Source: Dactylorhiza incarnata
Taxonomy: Eukaryota > Streptophyta > Magnoliopsida > Asparagales > Orchidaceae
Direction of reading: 5' to 3'
Length of the DNA stretch: 64,000 nucleotides
Assembly: GCA_033032865.1 (NCBI GenBank)
Contig: JAWHQI010000277.1
Span: 3,349,501-3,413,500, forward strand
Shown one piece after another: positions 21,899 through 32,977 of the stretch. How positions within the stretch are numbered: position 1 is the first letter of the stretch; every line of letters starts with the position of its first letter. A program made the translations under genes and the position numbers. The notes under the pieces were generated by a model. The model saw only the letters and a list, made by a program, of their open reading frames with translations. It was not told the origin of the DNA and made no database searches.

Positions 21899-22967
21899 TG
21901 TACAACCTTGTATTCGTCGAATGGGTCCCCGGGGCCCAGGGTGTCTTTAGGCCCAATGTTTTTTAGCACTGCCCCAGGCAAGGAGGGGCGGGAGACTTTC
22001 TGGGCATAACCGGTAAGGGGGGCGACCGGTGGAGGCGGGCGGCCTCCCGTTCGCCCAGACTCGTAAGGGGGCGAGCCGGAGAGGCGGGTAGCCTCCCGGG
22101 CTCGCCCCGCCCCAGCATGGGGCAAGCCGGAGAGGCGGACGGCCTTTCAGGCTCGCCCCTCTCCAGCAGGGAGCAAGCCGGAGAGGTGGGCAACCTCCCG
22201 GGCTCGCCCTGCCTCAGCAGGGGGCGAGCCGGAGAGGCGGGAGGCCTCCCGGGCTTGCCCCGTCCCAGAAAGGGGGCGAGCCGGAGAGGCGGGTGGCCTC
22301 CCGGGCTCGCCCCGACCCAGCAGGGGGGGGCGAGCCTGGGAGGCGGGCGGCCTCTCGCTCACCCAACCCAGCAGGGGGTGAGCCGGGGAGGCGGGCGACC
22401 TCCCGCTCGCCCATCCCAGTGAGGGGGACGAGCCAAGGAGGCGGGCGACCTCCCGCTCGCCCAGCCTAGTGAGGGGGTGAGCAAGGGAGGCGGCCTGCCT
22501 CCTCTCGTCCAGCCCCAAGAACAGGGGGCGACCTGCGTTTAGCGCCTCGGAATGGCGGGATTTGGCTGTTAGCTGGCCAATCCTGGGGGTATTTTCGTAA
22601 TCTTTTAGGTTGGAATCTGGCTATTGGCAAACCAAGCAAGGAAAACTATAAATAGGACCAAGGGGGAACCATTTGGAGGGGACTTCTCTTTTGGCTACTC
22701 TCTCCACAAGTTTCTTTGGTGGGTGAAGAGAGCCTCTAAAGGTGCCCAGGCTTAGCATTGGCTTGGGAGGGGAAGCGCTCTAAGATCTTCCGGGTGTGTG
22801 GTGGGACCTCCTCGCTAAGCCCTTGGTCTTATTTCTAGTTCCTTAAGCCTTCAACCTAGCGCTCTCCCTTGGGAGAAGTAAGTGTGAGGTCACCCCCCCC
22901 CCCCCCCCCCCCCCCCCAACTTGTTGAGGGCCGGAGCTCCACAAGAGACCAATTCTTGGTTTCAACA
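21899..22967 (+). repeat. LARD-G1 3' LTR
   Basis: A 1,069-bp copy of the 5' LTR with TATAAATA at 22647-22654 and the same TTTCAACA end. Its 51-bp array has about nine units rather than thirteen. It carries a run of 25 C (22893-22917) where the 5' LTR has five. Confidence 0.85.
22020..22495. repeat. 51-bp minisatellite, about 9 copies, in the 3' LTR of LARD-G1
   Basis: Same GAGCCGGAGAGGCGG / CTCGCCC unit as in the 5' LTR. The lower copy number accounts for most of the LTR length difference. Confidence 0.9.
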
Positions 22968-23739
22968 TTGTCGGCGATGAGAAAATCTTGCGAGGACAAG
23001 AGTGGCCGACAGAGAGAAATAAAGAAGTTAAGATTTAGATTCACGATTAGGGTTTTTTAGAAACTAACCCTTAGAAATATATAGTATTCTTCTTTAATGG
23101 CAATAAGTGCGATTTAGGGAACAAGCTCCACGCGCACTGTACGTGGAGGAAGCCCTAAATGACGAACCATCACTTACTGAACTGGGAAACAGATTACGCC
23201 AATTCGTCTATATTACCTAGAAACAAACGACGAATAGCTTAACTGGCTCCACAAATTCGCCGTAAATATATCAACGAATTTTACTTAGTGAATTCGTCTA
23301 TATAGAATTCGACTAAAACAACTTAAGAACATCTTTTAGCCATTTGAAAAGATATAGTCGAATTCGTCTATATTCACTTAAACTATATCGAAGAATGACT
23401 TGATATAATTCAAGGAATAAAGACGAATTTGGAATTAGACAAATTTTCTTTTCAACTTGAAAACAGCATCAGCTCCTATCCTTCAACTCCAGCACTTAGT
23501 ATATGAAGTACTCCCCAATAGAGAGATTTCACATGAGTCAACACCTTGGTTTACACAATGAGGGATTGCATTGCATAGGCCTGTGTTTAATGACTCCTTA
23601 AGACCTGACATTGGTTTGTACTTAGAATGTAATAACCTGCAATATCACAGCTAAAGTGCATAATCAGATACAAACTTAATTCAACTTAGTTCAAGAGGAC
23701 TTCTTCAAATCAAGGTAATTGTGGATACAATTCCCAACA

Positions 23740-24565
23740 GGATCCCGCCTGTCTTCGGCGAGTATCCCCTATGGTTTCCCAGCTGGCGAGTATGAGGAGA
23801 TGCTCGCACATGCTTGCCCATACTCGTTCAGGCCTTCTATTGCTATTGTTGGATGAGTTGTCTTGATCTTTGACTTTGACTTCTGCTTTGACCTTTGACT
23901 TCTGCCTATGCGGCTTTGAGTGAGTCCTACCCTCGATGAATATGAGTTTTACAAGTTCAGTGAGAGAGAGAGGGAGAAAAACTGGTCCAGACTTCATCAA
24001 GTAGATGTACACTGTATATCGACTCGATGTCCAGTTGACATTTTACCCAGTCGATCAAATCGACATGCATGCAGCATCAAGTCGATACATGTTTTATCGA
24101 CTAGATGTGCAGTCAACATTTTGTCAAGTCAATCAAATCGACATGCAAGCAGCATCAAGTCGATAAACACATTTTATCGAATAGATGTCCAGTCGACATA
24201 TTGGTCCAGTCGATCAAATTGACACCATGTCTAGTTGATCAAGTCGACGATGTTCCAGTCGATAGACCATCTAGTCGATATAACCATATTGATAGACCGT
24301 TTAATCGATATCACCATATCAACCAAACTTTTAGTCGACAAACATCCCAGTCGACAGACCATCTAGCTGATATATATATATCAACCCGAGCTTCTAGTCG
24401 ACAAACGTTAAGTCCAGTAGATATCAACATATCGACAAACAGTCTAGTCGATATCAACATATCGACAACCAGACTGATCGATATAGAACAACTCCCAATC
24501 ATTTCAAGCATGACTCTTCACTTATATCTAATATAAGTAGAGTCAACACGATCATTTATCCAAAA
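23740..24565. repeat. Segment rich in GTCGAC/ATCGAC words
   Basis: From about 24000 to 24490 the words AGTCGAT, AGTCGAC, ATCGAC and TATCGA recur every 10-30 bases in otherwise AT-rich DNA. No coding domain is recognised; open frames of 66-143 codons on both strands are explained by the repeats. The first 250 bp show no repeats and no gene. It may be part of a degenerate LTR. Confidence 0.55.
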
Positions 24566-26166
24566 AATATTTCGAACGTCATTATGTGCGACCCCATAAG
24601 CTCATATTACATTGATAGTGAGACTAACTTTTTGATTACTTTTATATAACAGAAGACCCTAACCGTCTCCCACTTGAGCTAGAACATATCAAGTATGGTG
24701 TAACAAGAAATGAGCGACATCTAGCAATGCATCATTGCTACCAAAGTAATACAAGAGTTCGTAAATGACCAATGTATCTGTGTTGTCATATTCCTTTATC
24801 CCATACATCTAGATTAAACTCGAGGCATAGAGCGTGTCACCCTCTTAATAATTCAATCTCAGTTTCTTGATCTAGAATAGACTGTCAGAAATTGGTGAGC
24901 TCAAAATCATATATTGGTTCATCCCAGCATGACCATGCATTTTACAGTTTATTCCATCAAGGAGCCCATTGATTTAACTCATGTAATATAGGAGGATAAA
25001 TCCCATTTACGTCCACACACAATCACCCGAATGATTCATAACGGACCCAATAACCACCTTTATCATCAACCTTCTTTAAGGAATACTTTATAGGGCATCA
25101 AAATACGCTCTTCCTCACTTAATGATCATTGTAAATTTTGGTCAAAGAACCACAAACACCATTATCACTATGAGAACTACTTGCGACACATTCATGTAAC
25201 AATCCACAAAGTAATCTCATGGTGGGTCTGTCCAGAACAACTTTTTCTCAAACAAGTACCTATATGATGACTTAATTTCCAATATCATGACCTATGAGAA
25301 CCGGTCATCAGTCAACCTACATACTGTCTCAATGTATCATCATTTCCCTAAATTTTTTATGATGACACCTTGACTAGGGACCTTTTAGGAACGATGCTTT
25401 ATATAAACACAAGATCTTACATTCAAGTCACACACTTGAATTCCTATGAAAGCAAACACTCCAAGGGCATTTATCATGTTTAAATAATCTATTTATATTG
25501 CAATGAGTGGACACAATAAAAGAACATGTCATACATCTAAAACAAAACACGATACAATACAGCATATTAACATATAACTGGCATAGCCAAAGTCAACAAG
25601 CCTCCTACTAGATTTAATCAGACAGGTATCGAATACCTAATGATCTAGTATGACAATCATGCTTTCTATGAGGTAAAGGCTTTGTCAGTGGATCTGCCAT
25701 TATCATCAGTCGGTACTCTATATATGTCCATATCTCCTCGATCGACAATCTCTCGAATAAGATGGAAACGCTGAAGTATGTATTTGGAGCGCTGTTTAGA
25801 TCTGGTCATCAGTCAACCTACATACTGTCTCAATGTATCATCATTTCCCTAAAATTTTTATGATGACACCTTGACTAGGGACCTTTTAGGAACGATGCTT
25901 TATATAAACACAAGATCTTACATTCAAGTCACACACTTGAATTCCTATGAAAGCAAACACTCCAAGGGAATTTATCATGTTTAAATAATCTATCTATATT
26001 GCAATGAGTGGACACAATAAAAGAACATGTCATACATCTAAAACAAAACACAGTACAATACATCATATTAACATATAACTGGCATAGCCAAAGTCAACAA
26101 GTCTCCTACTAGATTTAATCAGACAGGTATCGAATACCTAATGATCTAGTATGACAATCATGCTTT
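24566..26166 (-). mobile_element. Probable 3' non-coding region and LTR of Copia-X
   Basis: The segment follows directly the end of the Copia-X RNase H frame (minus strand) and has the AT-rich, non-coding look of a 3' LTR. No paired LTR exists in the window to prove its ends. It contains most of a 501-bp tandem duplication. The assignment is inference from position. Confidence 0.45.
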
Positions 26167-26304
26167 CTATGAGGTAAAGACTTTATCAGTGGATCTGCCA
26201 TTATCATCAGTCGGTACTCTATATATGTTCATATCTCCTCGATCGGCAATCTCTCGAATAAGATGGAAACGCTGAAGTATGTATTTGGAGCGGTGATTAG
26301 ATCT
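25303..26304. repeat. 501-bp tandem duplication
   Basis: GGTCATCAGTCAACCTACAT begins at 25303 and again at 25804. The two units (25303-25803, 25804-26304) are nearly identical and each ends TTAGATCT. The second unit runs into the end of the Copia-X RNase H coding region. The first therefore repeats a piece of it (about 25700-25803) downstream of the true stop. Confidence 0.9.
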
Positions 26305-26965
26305 AGGTTCCGTAGCTTGTGCAATGACACTGTTGTCACAATAAAAAATCACTGGATCAACAATGCTAGGAACTATATCAAGCTCGCTGATGAATTTCCT
26401 AATCCATACAGCCTTATTCGTCGCATTAGCAGTAACTATATACTCAACCTCTGTTTTAGAATTGACAACTGTCTCTTGCTTCGAACTCTTCCATCTCACA
26501 ACCCATCCATTAAGAAAGAACACAAAACCTGATTGGGACTTTGAATCATCCATACCAGTTTGGAAGCTAACATCCGCGTAACCCTGTAAAATGAGATCTT
26601 CCTGTCCACCAAACATCAAGAATACATCCTTAGTCCTTCTTAAGTACTTTATGATATTCTTAATTATAGTCTAGTGACCATCACCCTGATCGAACTAATA
26701 CATGCTAGTCATGCTCAAAGCATATGAGACATCAGGACGAGTACATGTCATTGTATACATGATTGATCCAATTGCAGAAACATATGGAATTAACTTCATG
26801 CGGTTCTTATCTTCCAAAGATTAAGGACACTGGTCCTTAGAGAGACTTACACCATATGACATGGGTAAGAATCCCTTCTTAGACTCAATCATGTTGAACT
26901 GCTTTATCATATTTTCAATGTATGTACTTTGGGTCAAACTCAACAACTTCTTCGATCTATCTCTA
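26167..26965 (-). pseudogene. Copia-X: C-terminal RT and RNase H fragment
   Basis: Minus-strand translation gives LTQSTYIENMIKQFNMIESK, then SAIGSIMYTMTCTRPDVSYA of the RT C-terminus. RNase H follows with GYADVSFQ, SGFVFFLNGWVVRWKSSKQE, KAVWIRKFISEL and YCDN. Stops interrupt the RT part near 26690 and 26820; the last 150 codons are open. The frame breaks at 26965, where the LTR of Copia-S2 begins. The other part of this element lies beyond Copia-S2 at 53310. About 250 codons of RT between the two parts are missing. Confidence 0.8.
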
Positions 26966-28666
26966 TGAAAGTGCACAGTGTGCCTCTGAGAATCCTCTAG
27001 AGGGGTGAATAGGGATTTAAATTTATTTCTATCCTAACAATGAAAATAATAAAATTAATCTAAGGATTTATGCTCACAAAAGATCTTAGGCAGAATAAAC
27101 TTGTGCTGAAATGTAAAGCAGAAACAGTAGAATAAACTAGCTATAGAGACAACACAGAAAATTGGCAACCAGAAGACACAGATTTTTATAGAGGTTCCCC
27201 AAAATGTGGGTACTCCCCTCTTCTACCACCTGGTAGGGATGCACCACAGTGCCTGAGTCTTTTGATAAGGAGACTCTTAGAACCACTGATCTTTTGACAT
27301 GGAGATCATGAATCACCAGATCTTTTGATAAGGAGATCTTGAACCACCAGATCTTTTGATAAGGAGATCTTGAACCACTGAATCCTTTGAAGAGGGATTA
27401 ATAAAACTCTTTTACAGAATGAGAAAGAAGGAGAAGAAAGAAAGTTGTAGAAATTTTATTCTCAGAATTCTTGAGAGGACTGTATGAAGAACAGTCTATT
27501 ATGTTCCACATGATCTGCTCTTGATTATCCCCTGCTTTAGATAGTGATGAATTGCAGGTGCTTTGTATGTCAGATCCTTTGTGCTTCTGCTGATTGAGAT
27601 CTGCCTGCTAAGAGATTGTGATGAAGAGCAGCTTTCAGGTCCTCTGTTCTATTAGATGAAGAACATCAGAGCTTTTCTTTTCTTTTCTCTTTTCTGTGTT
27701 AGGGTTCCTGAGAGAGAGAGAGAGGAAAAGGAAGCCCTAGCAAAAAGAAGAACAACCGATTGTGATTAATGTTGTGTCTATTTCTGTCTTCTCTTCTCCT
27801 TTTATTCTCTCTATTTGATTTCAAATTTCTTTCCCTTTCTGGTATGCCCTGAAAAGGTAATCTGGTAATGACATTCTCTTTCTTTCCTCTTTAATTCTCG
27901 GCCCGTCCCACCTACAAGGAATATGGTTCCAAGAAACCTTTTGAGTCCTTCTTTAATGCTCCTTTCTATTTCAGGAAATTATAAAGCCGTTGGGGAACGG
28001 TCTTGAAGGATGTGGGCCATGAAAGAAGGATCGGAGAGACAGCTGAAAAAATGTACTTTTACAGACTGTATTCGACGTAGCGTCGAATTCATTTCTTCTC
28101 TTATCGACGTAACTTCGAGTTCTTGTAGAAGCAGCTTCAATTTCATCTCTGCTCTGATTGAACTCTGCTAGTCGATGTTACATTGACATCTTATCGACGT
28201 GTCCGTCGAGTTGATCTGCCTGGCTCTGAACTTCATCTTCTGCGTCAAGATGAAGTCGACGCTGCGTCTACTTTAGATGGCTTCGACATATAACATCTTC
28301 TGCGTTGAGTTGAAGTAGAAGTTGCGTCGACTTCACTAGTTACTCCGACAAGTCCCTAACCTCTACGTTGATATCTATTCGACGTAACGTCGACTTGAGT
28401 CACTTCGACAGAAGAGTTGAACCACTTGGACTTCTAGTCAGAGCAGCGTCGATATGTACTCGATGTTGCGTCGAATTCTATTCGACGCAAATGTTAACTT
28501 AGCCCAATTTCACTTCCCTTGATTTGGTCCTGACACCCTATGTTGAGTGTGACATTCTAAGATATCTAATGACCAGATTACCCTCACTATAAAATTGGTA
28601 ATTCAATCCTAGTAGATAAAATCACTTTCTTATAATGTTAAGTTAAATCAAGGGTTTTTCCCAAAA
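26966..28666 (-). repeat. Copia-S2 3' LTR
   Basis: Starts TGAAAGTGCACAG on the plus strand and ends GGGTTTTTCCCAA, matching the split 5' LTR over its whole length. It includes the ACCACCTGGTAGGG site and repeated GATCTTTTGATAAGGAGATC units (27255-27370). A cluster of TCGACG/CGTCGA words lies at 28070-28500. A minus-strand PPT (TATGGGGAGA) abuts it at 28668-28677. The uninterrupted GGTACTCCCC at 27216 is the empty counterpart of the Copia-T1 insertion site. Confidence 0.85.
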
Positions 28667-28901
28667 ATCTCCCCATATTTATCTTAACAAATTTTACAGA
28701 TTGAATGAAGTGATTTTACATATTCTTTTGTATAAACAACAGTACATTCATTACAACATAGACATAACATAGGTCAGACTGAAATCATAGGACAGACTGA
28801 AATCATATGCAGTTCCATTTACTTGACAGACAGTAAAGTTTTATAACATTTGTTCTTCCCAGAATATACTTGTGTTCAAAATGAATAATCATAGAGTACC
28901 T

Positions 28902-30593
28902 TCATAAAAAAAATTTAGGATCCTTCTCCGGGGTCTTTCTTTTTCTTAAGAATACATTTGAAGAATCTTTTCTTAAGGTAAACTTCAGTGGCTCATCATT
29001 TTCTTCAGCGGTGTCTTTGGGAAGCTCCCCCTGACTTTGTACATTTGTTCCAGCTTCCTGGGCAGCTTCCTTTGCTATCTGAACAACTTCATCTAAAGTC
29101 TCTTTATCTTGAATCACATCTTGAGCTGCAGTTGTGCTTACAACATCCATCTCTGCACCTAGGTCCCTCTGGACATCTGGGGTAGGCTCCCCCTGTTTTG
29201 CTGCATCAGCTTGCTCAATATCCATCCTTTCTTCTCGGGGCTTCCCTTCATCTGTCAGAAATTGCATGACATCTACCATATTCTTGTCACTTAACTCCCC
29301 GGGAGACTATGAACCCTGAAAGGTAGTTACTTTGTCAGGAGCAGGCACATTATCAGCATTGCCCTGATCTTGTCCATTTATAACAGGAGGAGATATTCTT
29401 CCTCTAGTATGTTCTCCCCCTTTTTGACCTTGCTGGCCAGTGAGCTTAAGAACTCCTTTGACACCATGGAGGAAGATATAAACTCTCTGAGGCTCTGAAA
29501 TTATTTTTGAAACTCTAATACCTCACCCTCTATCAGTGAGTATTTTCTGTCAAATTTTCTAGCCTGAGAGGCCACTTGATCAGCAAATGTGGAGGAGGCA
29601 ATGGCCACAGCCTTAGAGATGATTTGCTCAAGATCAGCTGTGGGTGGATAAGATGTAGGTGGAGGAGGTGATGGAGGAACATCTTCTTGGATGGGAGAGA
29701 GAGAATGATATACCTCAGGTGAGAAGTGAATTGATGAAGGTGGAGGTGGAGCAGGTTGATAATATGGAATTGTAGTGGATGGAGGTAGATGGGTTTGCAG
29801 AGGAAATGGCTGGGTAATGCGGTGGATTGGAACTGATGTTGTTGTTGCAGTTCTAGTTGTTGTTGTTGTTGTGATGGAATATCCTCATGATGGAGATCTG
29901 TAATAGTCTCCAGAGGAAGTGAAGACAAAGGAGGAGGGATATGATCCCTTGGAGGGTTTGGTATTTGCATCTCTGGCTCTTGATGAGGAGGAGATGGAGG
30001 AGGTGAAGCAGTACCTGACTCATGATTCTCATGAAAGCATTCTCCTTGTTGGAGAACTTGTGAGCAATCAGCTTTAGAAGGCACCTCCCCCAGTTAATCT
30101 TCTTCTGCAGAACTAGCACTCCCATAATCTGCTACTGCTGCCTGGGAATAGCATCATGGGCTGAAATTTTACATAGCATAACCTTCCCCACCATGTCAGC
30201 CAAGAACCTGTACTCTTCTGCCACATCAATCTTTTTAAGGTTAATGGGCTTCTCCTTCTTGAACTGCATTATTTCTAAAGCTTTCTTAATCTCTTCACCT
30301 GTCAGCTCATCATAGTCACTCCCAGTTGGAAGATAAAATGTCTGACTCAGCATCTCCTCTGTGATGTGAATGTCTGTCTCAGAAACTTTCCCATTAAGGG
30401 AACCATCCTCTCCTATCTGTACCGACTCCTTAAATTCGGTTAGTTCTGTATCGAGTATCTTGCTCCTGGTGGATATCAGTTTAGTTAAGCCAGCATCCTG
30501 AAGCAAGCCCAGAATAGCTCTGAAACTATCAGCCGCTGTGCTGAAGGAGTCAATATCCACATTGAACCCAGAGTTAATCTTAAGAGGAGCCAT
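28902..30593 (-). CDS. Extra ORF of Copia-S2 (possible plant-transposon / env-like protein), degraded
   Basis: Reading starts at the ATG of MAPLKINSGFNVDIDSF (30593). It continues through VSETDIHITEEMLSQTFYLP, EYRFLADMVGKVMLCKISAH and, after a TAG at 30132-30134, INWGRCLLKLIAHKFSNKEN. A proline/glutamine-rich stretch follows in another frame (29900-30050, with SPPHQEPEMQIPNPPRDHIP and a QQQQQ run). Last comes an acidic tail ending in basic RKRKTPEKDPKFFL (28902-29279). Total about 560 codons with at least two stops and one shift. The N-terminal layout recalls the putative plant transposon domain found in extra or env-like ORFs of SIRE and Tat elements; that match is from memory and unproven. 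A polypyrimidine tract plus TTTGCAG sits 14 bases upstream, so expression by splicing is plausible. Confidence 0.5.
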
Positions 30594-30606
30594 TGATTGG
30601 ATGTAC

Positions 30607-30645
30607 CTGCAAAGAAGGAGAAAATGAGAGAGAGAGAGAGAGATG
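30607..30645 (-). promoter_or_regulatory. Candidate 3' splice acceptor before the Copia-S2 extra ORF
   Basis: On the minus strand a (CT)n run and TTTTCTCCTTCTTTGCAG end 14 bases before the ATG at 30593. This is a textbook plant acceptor and pyrimidine tract. Some SIRE and Tat elements express their third ORF from spliced RNA. Use here is inferred, not shown. Confidence 0.5.
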
Positions 30646-31330
30646 CACAGAAGAGCTGGAGAACAAAAAGTCAAGAGAGCAAGAGAGCAGGAAGAGAGAA
30701 ATTTGAAAGCGTAATGCTTCGACGCAGTAATTTCTTAAAAGTAGTTGAATCGCCCCACCTTAGGGTTTAGGTCGACGCACCGTCGATAACACTTATTATT
30801 TGACGTGCAAACTGTGTCGAGATTGCTTCTAGAGGAAATTCTGCGCGCGCTGATATATCGACGTTGTGTCGACTAGTACTCGGCGTAGCTTCGAGACTAT
30901 TCAGAGATCCTAAGTCTACGTAGTCCTGTCGACCTTACGTCGATTTCCAATCGACGTAACTTCAAATTTAATCAGTGGTCGATAAGTCGACGTATTCATC
31001 GATATGAACTCGACGTTGCGTCGAGATCTATTCGAATTGTTTGCTCTGAGTGCTTCTTGCCACTGGCGTCGAGTAGAAGTCAATGGTACGCCGACTTCTA
31101 TTCGACACATCTCTTAATAAACATATCTATTTCTTTAGAAAATTCTTGTTGTTTTTTCCAACAATTTTATTTATTGAAAATAGATCATAGTATGATGTAA
31201 TAAGTGTTAAGGAGGATTCAAGATAGAAATTACTCCCTTGAATGACTTTTATTCCTTATTCATGAGGTACATCATTCTTCCCACTCAATTTTCTCTTGAG
31301 TGAGACTCTCCCTAACCCTGCACAAGTAAT

Positions 31331-32628
31331 TCAAACATTAGAAGGAACCCAGGTTACCTTGGGCCCTTTGGTTTTACCATTGTATGGTTCAATGAAAGAA
31401 TATGAGGGTCTTTCATGATATCCTTTGGGATGATAAGGAATGGTTTTCCCAAACCTATTGTTTTGATATTTGAAATGGGTATAAAATGTATCTAGATATA
31501 ATAAGTCAGAAGAGTGTTTTATTATCCTAGGTCTTGATTTACCATTTTGGTTAAAGTTGTTCAATTTCACTATGTTGTTTTTACCTAAGGGTTTTTCGTT
31601 CTTATTCAAATGTATTTTGTTAGATTTATCTATCCTATTTGAATAGCTACCAGCCTTACCCTTAGTTGATTTGCACTTCTCACTGGGTTGATAATCACTA
31701 GGTCTGACAAATGACACTGAATTTTTCCAGGCAGGCTTCCTAGGTGGTTCTGTGCTTGTGGATGGGTTTGCTCCTAACCCTAGGTGATTAAATCTCATAG
31801 AGAGATTTTCTATGATATCCTTGAGCTTTTGACTCCTCCCATTGAGTGAGTCCTCAAAGGCCTTTGCCTTTGCTAGCTCTTCTGTCAGTTTTATGTTATC
31901 TTCTCTAAGTGTGTTCAAGTCTAATTCTTTGTTTTAATTTCCTTTGTCAGATTTTGATTTCTTAAATACACTTCATCTTTCTTAAGGTTTTTTAGTTCAG
32001 TCCTAGCTATGTCTAATTCTTTTTCTACTCTAAGATGTTCAATGCAGAAATCTCTAAAGCAGGTTTTAAAATCTTCTGAATTGAAATCAAATTCATCAAA
32101 AATGGATATCTGTTCTTCTTCATCATCTGATGACATCCCAAGAGCCATCATGCAGGCTGCTACTACTACTTCTTCATCATCACTCTCAGATGATGATGAG
32201 CTCTCTTCCATTTCTGAATCACTCCAGGTTTCAGCAATGAAACCCTTTGCTTTCTTCTTGTCCTTCCCTTTATCAGCACTTCCTTCAACCATTGTGGTGA
32301 GGGAATCCTAGATTTCTTTTGCTGATTGGCATTCAACAACCTTCTAGAAAATGTCATCTGATATTGTTGAAACCAGAATGTTCATGGCCTTGGCATCACA
32401 TGCCTTGACCTTCTTATCAGCCTCTGTCCACTCCTTTCTTGGGACAGCCTCAGTTGTTGAGGTTTCTCCTTCTTTTTGTCTGACTGGAGCAGGAGGACCT
32501 GTGAGAAGAACATTATATATGTCTTCATCAATTAAATTCATATAAAGCCTTATCCTGGCCTTCCAGAGTGTGAACTTGTTTAAGTTACACAATGGGGTTC
32601 TTGTGGAAGCATAATCGTTAGTACTCAT
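31331..32628 (-). pseudogene. Copia-S2 gag, unit 1: internally deleted and broken
   Basis: The N-terminal part (32344-32628) begins MSTNDYASTRTPLCNLNKFT and has LWKARIRLYMNLIDEDIYNV. TAG stops replace codons after SDDIF and within AKEI.DSL. The middle part (31921-32292) is acidic (SSSSSESDDEEVVVAACMMA). The last part (31331-31918) begins with a short coiled coil and ends GPKVTWVPSNV. The capsid C-terminal half and the zinc knuckle expected between VEG and KGFIAETWSDSE are missing. Protease motifs do not follow. It is non-functional. Confidence 0.85.
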
Positions 32629-32977
32629 TTTCTTTATAAAATATTTTTATAGAAAAGAAATAAGAGTAGGAGGCCTTTTTGATCAAGGAGTTAACCTCTT
32701 AATGATCAACCTCCCTCTGATACCAATTGAAAGTGCATAGTGTGTCTCTGAGAATCCTCTAGAGGGGGTGAATATGGATTTAAATTTATTTCTATCCTAA
32801 CTGTGAAAACAATAAAATTAATCTAAGGATTTATGCTCACAAAAGATCTCAGGCAGAATAAACTTGTGCTGAAATGTAAAGCAGATGTAGTAGAATAAAC
32901 TAGCTATAGAGACATCACAGAAAATGGTAACCAGAAGACACACAAATTTTTATAAAGGTTCCCCAAAATGTGGGTAC

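Larger units (their letters stand above)
17208..22967 (+). mobile_element. LARD-G1: non-autonomous Gypsy-derived element built of minisatellites
   Basis: LTRs at 17208-18451 and 21899-22967 both begin TGTACAACC and end TTTCAACA. The whole is flanked by the TSD TTGTC. The 3.4-kb interior has only a scrap of gag (19198-19340) and three tandem arrays of 45, 86 and about 78 bp. A fourth array, of 51 bp, lies within each LTR. No protease, RT, RNase H or integrase is present. The gag scrap resembles Tat-type Gypsy gag. This fits a large retrotransposon derivative mobilised by a Gypsy partner. I cannot find a convincing primer binding site after 18451. Confidence 0.85.
10918..23739 (-). mobile_element. 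Copia-S1: SIRE-like Copia element lacking most of pol, with two nested insertions
   Basis: LTR copies lie at 10918-13771 and 16564-23739. Each is about 1.41 kb once insertions are removed. Between them are a gag region, the start of protease, and a primer binding site (CTCTGATACCA on the plus strand, 16551-16561). A purine-rich PPT (minus-strand TAGGGGGAGA) abuts the 3' LTR. The orientation is minus. The LTRs end TGTTG..TTTCA in element orientation, as in the SIRE lineage. Integrase, RT and RNase H are missing: protease breaks off near 14100 and the sequence passes straight into AAAGGGGGAGA-rich 3' leader. The intact ancestor was therefore about 5.6 kb and non-autonomous. Flanking bases (GACAT, GGATC) do not match, so no TSD is seen. 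Confidence 0.85.
16564..23739 (-). repeat. Copia-S1 5' LTR, interrupted by LARD-G1
   Basis: LTR sequence occupies 16564-17207 and resumes at 22973-23739. The interrupting element is flanked by TTGTC on both sides (17203-17207, 22968-22972). The uninterrupted order is seen in the 3' LTR at about 11569 (CCTCTTGTCGACGATGAG). The LTR ends TTCCCAACA at 23739. Confidence 0.85.

Noticed and set aside
24005..24536. 143-codon plus-strand frame rich in I, D, S and R
   Set aside because: It is produced by the repeated GTCGAC/ATCGAC words. No domain seen.
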